A DNA stretch of 64,000 bases, taken from positions 156,804-220,803 of the forward strand of contig NZ_BMXA01000006.1 in NCBI RefSeq assembly GCF_014651515.1, written 5' to 3'. The stretch comes from Arenicella chitinivorans. GTDB taxonomy: Bacteria; Pseudomonadota; Gammaproteobacteria; Arenicellales; Arenicellaceae. Positions 9,001 through 15,567 of this stretch are shown here, piece after piece; the first letter of the stretch is position 1; the number at the start of each line of letters is the position of its first letter. A model generated the notes under the pieces. It worked only from the letters and a program-made list of their open reading frames with translations. It was not told the origin of the DNA and did no database searches. The position numbers and the translations under genes were made by a program.

Positions 9001-11848
9001 CGCTTTGAGTGTTATTGTATGCGGATTCTATCACCTCGCCATTTGGTAGAATCGCTCTCCCTACCCAGTCTAAGAAGCCATCATTATTAGTATCAATAAA
9101 ACTTCCAAGTGGGATACCCCCAGCCAGCGAGATTAACGCTGGCAACGTGTATTCCTCTGAATACTGCCAACCAGCCTGCGTATTTATCCATGTACCGCGG
9201 AACTCACTCCCGTCTTCACGACGATATGCGATGACCCAGTCTTGAAAACCATCACCATTAACGTCAACTAGCTGGCCCGCTTGGGCTAACTCTTTGCCCA
9301 ATAATGTTTCTTCATTGGATAAACTCAACGCGCTCCCGCTCTGACCATCACCGGTTCCACCCCCAAGGCTGCCAGTGTCGATGGTTAAACCTTCGTTCCC
9401 GGCTCGCACCTTGTCGTAGCTTAATAGATAGTCAGGCACAACGTCCGACGATGGACTTTCGTTCCAGCCGATTACCTCCTCGGTCCATTTGAACTTTATT
9501 GGTGTGTAACAAGCATCAAAAGCACCACACTCAATAAGCGATATTAGACGAGTGTCTCCTAGTAGTGAATTTGCGGCACCAGAACTCCGCTGCGATATGA
9601 CTGCGCCTTCTCCATGAAGTAAGCCATCTAGAATGCTTTGGTAGTTGACGAGCGTATCCTCTTGACCTCGATCTTGGATGATCCTCAAGTTATTGAGCAC
9701 ACCAATTAAATTGGTTTGACCATCGGTTACGCCTTCCACGTCGACGATGTCCTGCCCAGACATCAGATCGGTGATCGATGCTTCAATCTCCGCTATATAG
9801 TCCTGGGTATAGCTCTCAGAGCTCTGACCGGAGTTAAGTAAACCAAGCACAAAAGTAGACTCTCGCAGTTGTAACTCCTCATCAGTTACATACTCACCAG
9901 CCAGCAACTCAGAATCGATTTCAAAATACTGTAATTTTTCGTCTATTTTTGCGACAAGGTCTTCGATTTGCCGAATCGAGTCTTTCCGCAGCTGAGCAGC
10001 AAACTTGCGATACATGCCCGTGACCTGCCCAGCAACAAGTAAGTGATATGCATGGTTACTTTTCGATCGTTCTACTAGAGATGGAATGACCTGTCCGTCG
10101 TCATTGACTCCTGGGCTTAATGTGAGTGACTCGAGGTCAGTATATAGTCCAAAGTATGTGCTTGCGGCTTCTCCATAATGGACAAATGCATTAAATGCCT
10201 CTTCGACTTTTGATGTCTCTTTGTAGCAAGGCGTGTATTGACTTGGATAGCTACCATCTTGAAGCTCCGCAAGCTGAACAAATGCGAGACAGTCATCCGC
10301 TGCCTTTGTGGCGGCCTGATACTTCAACTTCAAATCATTTTTAAAGTTCTCCATCATTTGTGTTTTATATGGAGAATCTTGCGGAACCAGTAAAATACGA
10401 TCCGCTTTCTTTAATTGTTTCGCGATGTAGTCATCGAGCCTTTGCACAACCCTTTGCTTTGCCGATTCAAGCACGGTCCTTTGAGCTTCTAATTCACCTA
10501 TCCTCGACTCACGATTTGCTTGAACCTCTGACTCCAATTGGCTAACAGTGGATTCTAAGTTACTTACATACGCTAGTTGTTCCTCATTCGACAGGCTTGA
10601 GTATTCAAGCATGGTCTGTTCAGCCAACTCATCAAACCCCGATGCAAGACTGTTTAGGTCATTCAGCAGAGTTTGATAAAAACCTGATGATCTGTCGTCG
10701 GATTGACTCACATAACTCTGAAGAAGCTCAGAGAGAAGAACATGATCTGGGAGAGTATCAGCGGTTCCAATAAGGGTTTCAACATAGTCATATCGATCTA
10801 GTCTAGCAACCCTGCTTGAACTAGCTTCATATCGACTATCAAGAGTTAATTGATATGGTGTGGGGGTATTGTTTTGCTCGGTAGTTAACGAGTCGCAGGC
10901 ATCATTTGGAACAGTAGAACTAACTGACTCTTCTTCATCACCATATGACATCAAGTAACGTCTAAATGATTGATCGGCGCCATCTCCTCCATACCTTGAA
11001 CTCGGCACGTGTTTGAAAACGGCGATTTCCTTTAGCTTGACAGCCGTCTGAACGAGCGAACCAGCGACACAAGAGTAATATGGGTCGCTTCGACCGTCAT
11101 ACTTCAGCTCAATACTGTTGTAGGGTGATAACCCTTGGCTTTCATTACCTGTATATCGGATGTATTTTGGGTAAAACTGACCGGATTCATTATCTTCGAA
11201 ATATTCAAAGGCGATATAGTTTCCAAGGTGATCTTCCACCTTGGAAAGAGCCCAGAAATGCACAACATCTTTCCCCTGCAACTCAACTCTGGAGTCTGTA
11301 GTACTACCGTAATAGAAAGTGCGACCGTCTGGATTTTTTACTGTGAAGTAAGACGGACCAGTAATATTGGCACCGTGGATGATGATCTTCTGATTTGTCC
11401 CAAGTTCAGTTCGGTATTCAGAAAGGTCTGCACCGTGCGAACCAGCAACGAGTATGAGGCGGTTTCCATTCAAGCAGTACTGGTCACCTGAGTGAAAACC
11501 GATGCCAGAATTGACCCCGTCCAACCTTGAGGAGGCTACACATCGCGTAATTGACCCCATCCCAGTCAGCGACCACCCCTTGCCTAACACACCGTCAGGA
11601 GATTGGTTGTTGTACTCCAAGGCAATGTTTGGCTTTACTCCATTGGTGCCGATTGGGGCAACGATAGGTACTCGATAGCTTACAGTACCAGTCGGCAAAA
11701 CTTCTACCGATGACTTCGTATTCCCCGGAACTTGATAATACTGATCACTAGCAAATACTAATTCAGAGTCACCAAACACTAGAAATAAAAGTGCCCAAAA
11801 AAGAGCGATTGAACGGATATTCAATGGAGTTCTCCCAAGTCGTGGCAT
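1..11848 (-). CDS. Giant SpvB / FG-GAP / YD-repeat RHS protein (3' end outside window)
   Basis: The reading frame stays open for 3949 codons and runs off the left edge, so the C-terminus is missing. Frame was checked at seven points along the gene. The ATG at 11848 follows an in-frame TAG and opens a signal peptide (basic N-region, hydrophobic core, cleavage near residue 33). Domain order by residue: SpvB-like start (about 40-300, ending in a GWSLTGMGSITRC-type motif); a long helical, coiled-coil-like segment (about 300-760); about a dozen D-N-x-DG FG-GAP/VCBS calcium-binding repeats (850-1740); YD repeats (1780-3080); and the RHS core with GRFLSADP near residue 3160. A Gly/Ala-rich pre-toxin region of about 750 residues follows. 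Family knowledge: SpvB/TcB-type RHS proteins form a shell that encloses a C-terminal toxin. The toxin and any immunity gene would lie beyond position 1. The export route and target are not known. Confidence 0.88.
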   Translation of the reverse strand, partial: MPRLGRTPLNIRSIALFWALLFLVFGDSELVFASDQYYQVPGNTKSSVEVLPTGTVSYRVPIVAPIGTNGVKPNIALEYNNQSPDGVLGKGWSLTGMGSITRCVASSRLDGVNSGIGFHSGDQYCLNGNRLILVAGSHGADLSEYRTELGTNQKIIIHGANITGPSYFTVKNPDGRTFYYGSTTDSRVELQGKDVVHFWALSKVEDHLGNYIAFEYFEDNESGQFYPKYIRYTGNESQGLSPYNSIELKYDGRSDPYYSCVAGSLVQTAVKLKEIAVFKHVPSSRYGGDGADQSFRRYLMSYGDEEESVSSTVPNDACDSLTTEQNNTPTPYQLTLDSRYEASSSRVARLDRYDYVETLIGTADTLPDHVLLSELLQSYVSQSDDRSSGFYQTLLNDLNSLASGFDELAEQTMLEYSSLSNEEQLAYVSNLESTVSQLESEVQANRESRIGELEAQRTVLESAKQRVVQRLDDYIAKQLKKADRILLVPQDSPYKTQMMENFKNDLKLKYQAATKAADDCLAFVQLAELQDGSYPSQYTPCYKETSKVEEAFNAFVHYGEAASTYFGLYTDLESLTLSPGVNDDGQVIPSLVERSKSNHAYHLLVAGQVTGMYRKFAAQLRKDSIRQIEDLVAKIDEKLQYFEIDSELLAGEYVTDEELQLRESTFVLGLLNSGQSSESYTQDYIAEIEASITDLMSGQDIVDVEGVTDGQTNLIGVLNNLRIIQDRGQEDTLVNYQSILDGLLHGEGAVISQRSSGAANSLLGDTRLISLIECGAFDACYTPIKFKWTEEVIGWNESPSSDVVPDYLLSYDKVRAGNEGLTIDTGSLGGGTGDGQSGSALSLSNEETLLGKELAQAGQLVDVNGDGFQDWVIAYRREDGSEFRGTWINTQAGWQYSEEYTLPALISLAGGIPLGSFIDTNNDGFLDWVGRAILPNGEVIESAYNNTQSGWVSSTESRALFHMVYVDETGYRVGGYLFRAPEGELNWISSASIAENQEFWTYQPSGWTQQTGQTIPFSLATDSEAAGIVVDVDSDGIDEWVEYHESDGVKSLRVWRYAAGAWAVDTDLEITNIDDFKFGEFIDLNGDTLLDWVVSVVDDDNQSSHRTLVQGPSGWEVDTFPSLPALQDSDGNHTAHLHDIDGDGVVEWLRGISDTQGVVQTETQKLIDGVWTTQPQLSLLFEISRYSAEGMLETLGEFATLTGQSSIDWLNESQIWSQSEPSTETSSMVSDAGVWQSTDAYRLPVLEDQWIRNVSELLARVKEGESVLAEDQNVVAAAENGGESGSEETDAGEGQAVALEVPVPSDDSNGVKTGTLIDVDGDGRLDWVKSVKFSTGVEQKVVWLRSDVGWKRSETFVPPIPLVDFTNRSVAKVVDINSDGLPDFLLSLSIGSSPVNELWLNTGENWVKSSGFDMPRSLFTKVGGNTYQTAVLIDLNRDGLLDILSDGSDGRPKGAWLANPNGYASTTDFSFPFTFSSDNEGDRISNGQFIDLNGDGLLDWINYSTQVGQGDLVYLNSGSIWQESQTYQLPISLRHTNGDIQALLVDLNNDNYQDLALSYLPNDAPALGSTWLNTGVGWRLDERIDYHLPGTMFLQGHGLVAHLLDINADGYTDFIQSVEGGSALTNNQAVWLGSKTGFKLRSPDSSIPALMQRLENGKLVTEYVLADADGDLEQDLVRSTQSQVTGSDVYFGLFSIGGTINKIFDGTKRSEIAYEKGFKPFSVYPTEERATYPLQSTNGPAVVVSGYRSFLAEGLDSVSGESLLSDVVYAYSGYAFDLLRGQGVGFKTAESTDWIAERVSLTEFAQTFPHTGRAEASQLSQLWGDTISRTDYQYDIKIDSATSDLVKHSYLQRTTTKNYKEDGDQLNTIETDYLDPLPSYFYPRKEHQTLFENGVEHHTLTTHEITPNENFWLLTQQTENKVESWNSIKPDEVMSVVTGREFDSRGLLHFESVANLTTRYTFGPFGNLLETAIGVNSTLGPRVESSIYDLKGRFRIGTQNIADEITELEYTGVTDEPSLIRANDSSFVEYEYDGFGRKARETASSGVIRPFDIKFCNGLSANGSVQGCPEGAAYLTAQFSNEEKGSAAEVVYYDKLGREVRRATASAENILYIDTEYYLNGKVSSRTVPYIPGSDTEVQKVTFGYDTFGRLAYTEEPGGVVKAWVYDGRSVTEYDPNGNATTTINTHFGLPSKIIDAYENETEYFYNALGQLTGTVNAQLEETRTIITYDEFGRKQTVTDPNHGVTTFSHNAFGEITSKTDALGNKQVFIYDEYGRLEQRIDSGVNAQGQSVPSVTATWEYYDLSEAKIAYQTYLTELTEREVAQEEIAKINELVYLNPEAASSLVKRVSDTTGYVSTSTYDYRSRAVENTVTLPNSGGTRTLKTDYLGESQLPYTVYYPNNLSVRYEYDEFGYLSEVKNAGLNTRDHYFGLLERGETLRDEVAEAIYQRAIKVNNDDLKPNLSRYKGYIRKAEEAEDKAIVAARRIEHFTPQVYDDRYAVEHLKSKLLQITSQTEEEARNNVVTSLFSEFSGGSLAINSSANCTASRNYTFHVPAYDVTTDIVDPDAPEVAVQVPIYEYDHERRAEVIIGYEIEMRAPEPEKRIERSEAAKSIERYLPGVCVPDLFSGYPDIPNDKFHRKRERQLVDHILGLMRVLRERSNANESTISNNIRVFEKQAQIAKNLYSDAKTFYDNHVEKYVRQVSDLNQAGNEVSLKAFEVFVKASRVYQFHEVERDISFWKIEKSDEINRVVRERYGNGVVNHREYDPVRGSLHSIRTKADHQEHNYQNEAYYYDLAGNLVSKGHYALSTTEAYQYDDLNRLKTAQYTFFGENEDNKVTQEFTYDALGNIKSKTGVGDYAYHPNKVHAVVAAGERAYTYDAIGRMRTGDGATFEYTTFSKPSRITEENGNYATFAYGPTHDRYYQKRSADGKVDETFYFFKGVYEETKSAGQLTQHASIGARGKNIAVIKGYEEPFVPAEQIPELGAADALADDLRRGIGSVDTILGNYFSAFDSVLNAQPIVESTSTDEYVPESQMTDCYEVDDDASTTNGSEDPKRLHCLTPIQYEQVQEVAASSLINIQYYHYDALDSVKLVTDADGEIAAVNYFDAFGNPIIRPENEEGETAEGDMGLGGHEAIVGMDLVHMNGRIYDPVIGRFLSADPFVPAILNPQSLNRYSYVYNNPLKYVDPSGYKPVTASQHERNEYIFVSLAYFELEVVLPSSQHLYDLLALSRHNPRLFEEHITAWGSSPEKWNNARGYAISAYDTNQTVQAIRAAERDAKYLQVVQVVITAIVYYYGGDGTAAGEAFMSQWYAAPVLSTAAQVAITGEIDIESAALSFATAYVGSKGFGDYLDGVSKSTHINRTVLEAATSGVIRGYASHLSGGEFEHGFAAGVASVALDRSIPNGGSGIVRIIRSGVIEGLVTEISNGRGSDGEKLDFWNGFQLGALRALATEVGILAYGRDGQTVCRSGTRINCDLSVVGDALNLIIEGEDGLIVLNTLVQAGFSIYRFNQNFVVLRTRIDLTHHVEDNNGRFYAENEGQELSEIESARNTFADEAITEARDTYGSIIDMSDEAFGELLDDLVLIHVSSGLASIQDLTGEGLVGAFYQLGLMDGSLGAVLGLPDVLGHEFAARAFMHIGTKSWQVKGDSDPTKNYRLEYTSIGEFEVKDESGKKVADFTTDHNGNIVGVSLETWGEGEFDAGVFPEDITRLASNFPTSPWKFVDGGPQAPYAFESVQLATGERVWMSSNPALIEQESINAAVAGEALYDFITYEIPGMSHLDGKITEIRDGLVLEASKLQGEEGIIVTLKKYALDRGTAHLTIAEFLLPDTVGEVGLSMSGLKVGQLFERAAVRAGAVSATRVGGFTIRTPIPNGDPGAIYRGFAGLNSRQKVLLDELSNVGDSIIVSKRSVSQKDIAALTAQTGQEFAVFTVGGRRMVVRGNS

Positions 11849-12159
11849 GGACTCATGTTTCAGACCCCATACCTACGATATTTAACCTTAGTGTGAAACG
11901 CATCCCTGCCTAAATGTGACGGTAATGAACGCAGTCGATCTTCTGTATCGCGAGGTGAATACCTGATCGAGCCTGAAATATATCAATTACAAATACTCAA
12001 TTCAAACCATCCGACTTGCAGAATGGCGTTAAAGTCAAATATACTTGCGCTGGTTAGTTGTAGATCGAAATTATTTCGTACTACTAGAATTGAATCTGCC
12101 TAGATTCTTGGACTAGGGAAGAGTAGATACATCTATCCCATCACGGACTGTTTCCCCAT

Positions 12160-12188
12160 AGTTAAACACCCTCAAATTAGTTAAACAC
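12160..12188 (+). promoter_or_regulatory. Direct repeat upstream of the tail-collar gene
   Basis: The ten-base sequence AGTTAAACAC occurs at 12160-12169 and again at 12179-12188. The repeats are 19 bp apart and just upstream of the start at 12207. Such spacing (about two helical turns) fits a dimeric regulator's site, but that is inference. The rest of the 358-bp gap between the divergent genes (11849-12206) is AT-rich and shows no gene. Confidence 0.25.
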
Positions 12189-12206
12189 TGTTATTAGGTA
12201 TTAATA

Positions 12207-13343
12207 ATGCTTGCTTGTAACCGAACAATCGTACTGACTTCATTTCTCATTTTGCAGGCGCTGCATGTTGTTTACGCAGAAGAAACAGTAGAAACAGAGG
12301 TGTTAATGACTGAACAAGTACAAGCATTAGAGGAGCAAGTCAGGAGCGCTTGTCCAAAGGCTTGGGAAGATCTGGGATCAGACATACCAAGTCAGACTAG
12401 TGAAGTATGGGGCTTGGCCTCTGATCCAGAAACAGAGGCCGATAAAAATGAGTACCTAACCTTTACTTCACAGTTACTCACTCAGGCCCAGCAAGAAGCC
12501 ATTGAATCAGGAAGTGATGGAATCCCAGCTCCAGACGCAGACCCGCTTGCAAATACTTCTCGAATTCGAACTCATTGCACCTCAGCTAGAGCGGCACTAT
12601 TGAACTTTTTTTACAGCAATCTACCGCAAGACGTTGTGGTCAGTATGCCGGAGATGACTTATGAACCGGGACCCGCAATAGATGGGTTTTTGGTTGGAGA
12701 TATCCGTCATACTGGTCGACAGACTGCAGCTCCAGGCTGGCTATTTCTTGAAGGACAAACTATCGGACCAGATGACAGCGGCGCTGATTTAGAGGGTTTA
12801 CAATATTATGAGCTGTATGAAATCGCCAAACACTGGTTGAGCGATAGCGAGGCAGATGGAGTCGACGACGATGGCGCTACTGAAAAAAGTTGGATAAACG
12901 GTGATATTGTTACTTTGCCAGATCTGAGAGGTCGAGTAGTTGCTGGCGCAAGTCAAAGTAATACCGGAGGCACATTTGGCAACGACACAAATCAGATAAC
13001 TTTGAGTGAAAGCCAACTTCCTAGCCACAACCACACGATAAATAATAGTGGAAATCATCAACACCCCATTCAAAATGGCGGCATTCATGGGCATAAGATC
13101 CGCAGCTCTGTTCATGAAGGCTCGGGATCACCTCGGTCGGATTACCCTTATTTTGAAGGCAAGGCTCGACCGAACTACCAAAACACAATTCAAAGCGCTG
13201 TAGTGAATGACGGAAACCACTCTCATACAATGCCGAATTCCGGCTCCCACTCACACCCGATTAGCAATACTGGCGGTAACCAGCCGATCAACATTGCTCA
13301 ACCATCTATCCACTTTCGAGTCGAAATAAAATACAGAAAGTAA
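12207..13343 (+). CDS. Secreted phage tail-collar-domain protein
   Basis: This 378-residue protein has a Sec signal peptide (residues 1-24, cleavage after VYA). After an acidic helical N-terminal part comes a phage tail-collar module: PGWLFLEGQ near residue 176, the LPDLRGRVVAG motif near 235, then the histidine-rich stretch typical of this fold (SHNH, HQH, HGH, HSH and SHSH motifs, 270-350). The C-terminus ends in the usual ING-like HFRVEIKYRK strand. Tail-collar domains normally sit at phage fibre tips and in microcystin-dependent-protein homologues. Here no phage genes are nearby and the protein carries an export signal, so it is a host-type secreted protein. It is divergent from the giant RHS gene and is followed 5 bp later by a small membrane protein, probably in one operon. 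Its partner or ligand is unknown. Confidence 0.75.
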   Translation: MLACNRTIVLTSFLILQALHVVYAEETVETEVLMTEQVQALEEQVRSACPKAWEDLGSDIPSQTSEVWGLASDPETEADKNEYLTFTSQLLTQAQQEAIESGSDGIPAPDADPLANTSRIRTHCTSARAALLNFFYSNLPQDVVVSMPEMTYEPGPAIDGFLVGDIRHTGRQTAAPGWLFLEGQTIGPDDSGADLEGLQYYELYEIAKHWLSDSEADGVDDDGATEKSWINGDIVTLPDLRGRVVAGASQSNTGGTFGNDTNQITLSESQLPSHNHTINNSGNHQHPIQNGGIHGHKIRSSVHEGSGSPRSDYPYFEGKARPNYQNTIQSAVVNDGNHSHTMPNSGSHSHPISNTGGNQPINIAQPSIHFRVEIKYRK

Positions 13344-13348
13344 GAAGA

Positions 13349-13702
13349 ATGACAACAAAAAAACGTAATCGGAAGGTTTTGGTTGTCCTAACCACCATAC
13401 TGTTTGCAGGCTTGATCGCGTCGACGGTATACAATTCATACTCAATTAATAAACTAAAGAGTCAAATCGACTCTAATCTCAATCTGGAACACACCGTCAA
13501 GGAACTCGCCCCCACCAAAGGGCAAAATCTTTCTAAAAATGGCACAGGCGAGGACAAGCTAACAAAAGGCTCAAACAAAATGACGCAAACAGATGTGAGC
13601 GAAGAGGAAGAGATCACTCAAAACGAGTTTGCAAGAAGAAACAAGGCTGACCAAAAAATGTTGCGACAGTTTTTGAAGAATAATGAGAGGCCGGCTAGTT
13701 AA
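13349..13702 (+). CDS. Small single-pass membrane protein, unknown function
   Basis: The protein has 117 residues. Residues 1-8 are strongly basic (KKRNRK), followed by one hydrophobic segment (about 10-28). A hydrophilic, charged tail of about 90 residues then follows, rich in K, E and N with no recognisable motif. This predicts an inner-membrane anchor with a soluble tail outside the cytoplasm, possibly helical. It begins 5 bp after the tail-collar gene behind an AAGAAG-like ribosome site, so the two are likely co-transcribed. I do not recognise the family. It could be an accessory or anchor for the tail-collar protein, but that rests on position alone. Confidence 0.6.
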   Translation: MTTKKRNRKVLVVLTTILFAGLIASTVYNSYSINKLKSQIDSNLNLEHTVKELAPTKGQNLSKNGTGEDKLTKGSNKMTQTDVSEEEEITQNEFARRNKADQKMLRQFLKNNERPAS

Positions 13703-13748
13703 TTGAAAAGCCACCCCAGTGAGTTACGGTTAACGATGTGGCGTTGAC

Positions 13749-14099
13749 TCACTTTACTGACTCGATTTGTGCGTGTCCTGCTAAAAAGCTCAATCTTTCT
13801 ACTGCTTCTCTTTGCAAACGCTCTGCTATCCCTATCGCCTCAGCATAAGAGGCAAACTGTACATCATAGTCGGCTGCATCTAGATTCAACTTACTTACAC
13901 CATCGTCTAAGCATTCAGTGAGTAATGTCATTTCCTGCACATAGTTTTGGACGGATGAACTAATTTCCTCAACCTGCTCTAAACTAATTCGCTTGTAGAA
14001 CAGACCCGCTGGCGTATCGGGAACCTCACCACAACCTGCGAAAGCAGATTCCCCTGCCCCCAAGAATAAAGCCACGGTTAGTAATGACAATTTTTTCAT
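13749..14099 (-). CDS. Small secreted protein, unknown function
   Basis: I chose the ATG at 14099 because it opens a clean signal peptide (MKKLSLLTVALFLGAGESAFA). A longer frame from a TTG at 14144 adds 15 residues with no signal character. The mature part is about 95 residues, mostly helical and acidic, with two cysteines (GCGEVP at its start and TECLDD in the middle) that could form one disulphide. It follows the lipoprotein gene by 41 bp on the same strand, so a two-gene unit is likely. No family was recognised. Confidence 0.6.
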   Translation of the reverse strand: MKKLSLLTVALFLGAGESAFAGCGEVPDTPAGLFYKRISLEQVEEISSSVQNYVQEMTLLTECLDDGVSKLNLDAADYDVQFASYAEAIGIAERLQREAVERLSFLAGHAQIESVK

Positions 14100-14140
14100 A
14101 CATCTGTTTTGAATTGGATTAAAGGAAAGGAAACAATATT

Positions 14141-15049
14141 TCAATTCCGCTTTCGAATTCTATTATACCTTATCAGATCATTACGATATTGTTGCTCGCG
14201 ACTGAACTTGGTCAAATTACTCTCTCCATAAATTTCTTCGACCTCAAGATTTAAACTTGATATCAAACCATCAAGATCATTTACATCAATTACAAACAAA
14301 TGTTGACCCGAATTCACTTTACTTCTTTGTTTTTTACCTAATGCGTGAGCAAAAGTCGAACTCTCATTTATAGTGCCTTCGAGTTTTCTATAAGTTCTTT
14401 CATCAAATGTAACGATGTACTCAATTCTAAGATATTCAACATTGGTGATATGAGAGGTAAATCTCTCACCGCTAAAGTAAACGTCTAATAATCTCAAAGT
14501 CTCTTTTGCCAGCTCCATGAATGACAAGGTAGAGATCACGTTACGCATATCAGTATTGATTTTAGCCTCATCAGTATAGTCTTGTCTTTCGATAAGCTTT
14601 ATGACATCAATTTCATCAGTGCACACAGGCAATTTCTCATCAGCGCTCAATAAGTTGATACTCGTGTGCATTCCTGCAACCTTAAATCTAGAATCAACCC
14701 CAAAACGGATATCAATTTTGATTAGATTGTCATTTATCGGCGAACTTGAAGAAAGGTACCCCCCGCTTTCGAAAAATTGATAAATTGGGCTGCTTACACT
14801 ATGCTCGACCCAACTAGGCTTAGAAGCTTTATTCGAGCGCTCACGGTCTAGACTTGACATTATAGCTGGCTTTCTCTCAGCTAAGTTTAGTGAAATATCA
14901 AGTTCACTTGAATTCAAGCTCTCTATACACTTTGTTTCGTGAAACTTTGATAAGTTAGATTTTTTTGTGGTCGACACACAACCAAGGGTGCTCGCGACAA
15001 TAAGAGCAGAACTCAACACATGGCATAGTATAGGATGATTTTTTTTCAT
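14141..15049 (-). CDS. Lipoprotein, unknown function
   Basis: The ATG at 15049 gives a 302-residue protein with a lipoprotein signal (MKKNHPILCHV start, STLGC lipobox with the lipidated cysteine at residue 24). An upstream in-frame start at 15079 adds ten residues and would bury the signal, so it is less likely. The mature protein is a mix of strands and helices. Residues around 170-230 (SFMELAKETLRLLD, then EYLRIEYIVTFDE) suggest a compact alpha/beta domain. No enzyme motif was found. It is divergent from the small secreted protein at 15089, with only 39 bp between their starts, so both promoters must overlap coding sequence or be very compact. Confidence 0.65.
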   Translation of the reverse strand: MKKNHPILCHVLSSALIVASTLGCVSTTKKSNLSKFHETKCIESLNSSELDISLNLAERKPAIMSSLDRERSNKASKPSWVEHSVSSPIYQFFESGGYLSSSSPINDNLIKIDIRFGVDSRFKVAGMHTSINLLSADEKLPVCTDEIDVIKLIERQDYTDEAKINTDMRNVISTLSFMELAKETLRLLDVYFSGERFTSHITNVEYLRIEYIVTFDERTYRKLEGTINESSTFAHALGKKQRSKVNSGQHLFVIDVNDLDGLISSLNLEVEEIYGESNLTKFSREQQYRNDLIRYNRIRKRN

Positions 15050-15088
15050 GCTATATTCGTCAGAAGATTCTTGAATCAATTTAATCCA

Positions 15089-15514
15089 ATGAATGATAAC
15101 CTAAAAGCGACGGTCGTATTATTTTCGTTTCTCGCGGCAGTATTTTGGTCGGATCAAAGTACTTCCAATGAAGCGGAAAGCAAAAGCGATTTCTCGCAAG
15201 AAAACCAATACATAAACGATGCGCTTATCGAACTTGATACTGAAACACCCAGCTTCTCCACGGACTCTTTAAAAATAGCAAAGTCCCTTCGAGAGTTAGA
15301 AGAAGCCAGCAAAATCCAAACTGAAGAAGTAATTGGAAGACAGGAGTTTGATTTCCTATTTTCCGAAGCACCAACTTTTGAAGATAAATCAGCATTGCAA
15401 AAATCAAAACTCTATGAAAAGTATTCCAAGCAAACCGGACTTTCTGTTGAAGAGATCAAAGCCTTATTCGAATCAGATTTAAACAAAGAGGTTAATCCTA
15501 GAATTTCTCAGTAA
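15089..15514 (+). CDS. Small exported helical protein, unknown function
   Basis: This has 141 residues from the ATG at 15089. A start at 15035 would overlap the divergent lipoprotein gene and add no signal character. An N-terminal hydrophobic segment (about 6-22: KATVVLFSFLAAVFW) acts as a signal peptide or anchor. The rest is acidic and helical, rich in E, K and S (for example DSLKIAKSLRELEEASK), and could form a short coiled coil. No family was recognised. It converges on the RND permease gene. Confidence 0.55.
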   Translation: MNDNLKATVVLFSFLAAVFWSDQSTSNEAESKSDFSQENQYINDALIELDTETPSFSTDSLKIAKSLRELEEASKIQTEEVIGRQEFDFLFSEAPTFEDKSALQKSKLYEKYSKQTGLSVEEIKALFESDLNKEVNPRISQ

Positions 15515-15531
15515 GGTAAGAAATGATTTAT

Positions 15532-15550
15532 ATGTGGGACATCTCCACAT
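15532..15550. terminator. Weak inverted repeat between convergent genes
   Basis: ATGTGG (15532-15537) and CCACAT (15545-15550) form a six-base stem with a seven-base loop between convergent genes. A run of nine A residues begins at 15560, not directly next to the stem, so terminator activity is uncertain. Confidence 0.25.
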
Positions 15551-15567
15551 GATTGCCGAAAAAAAAA

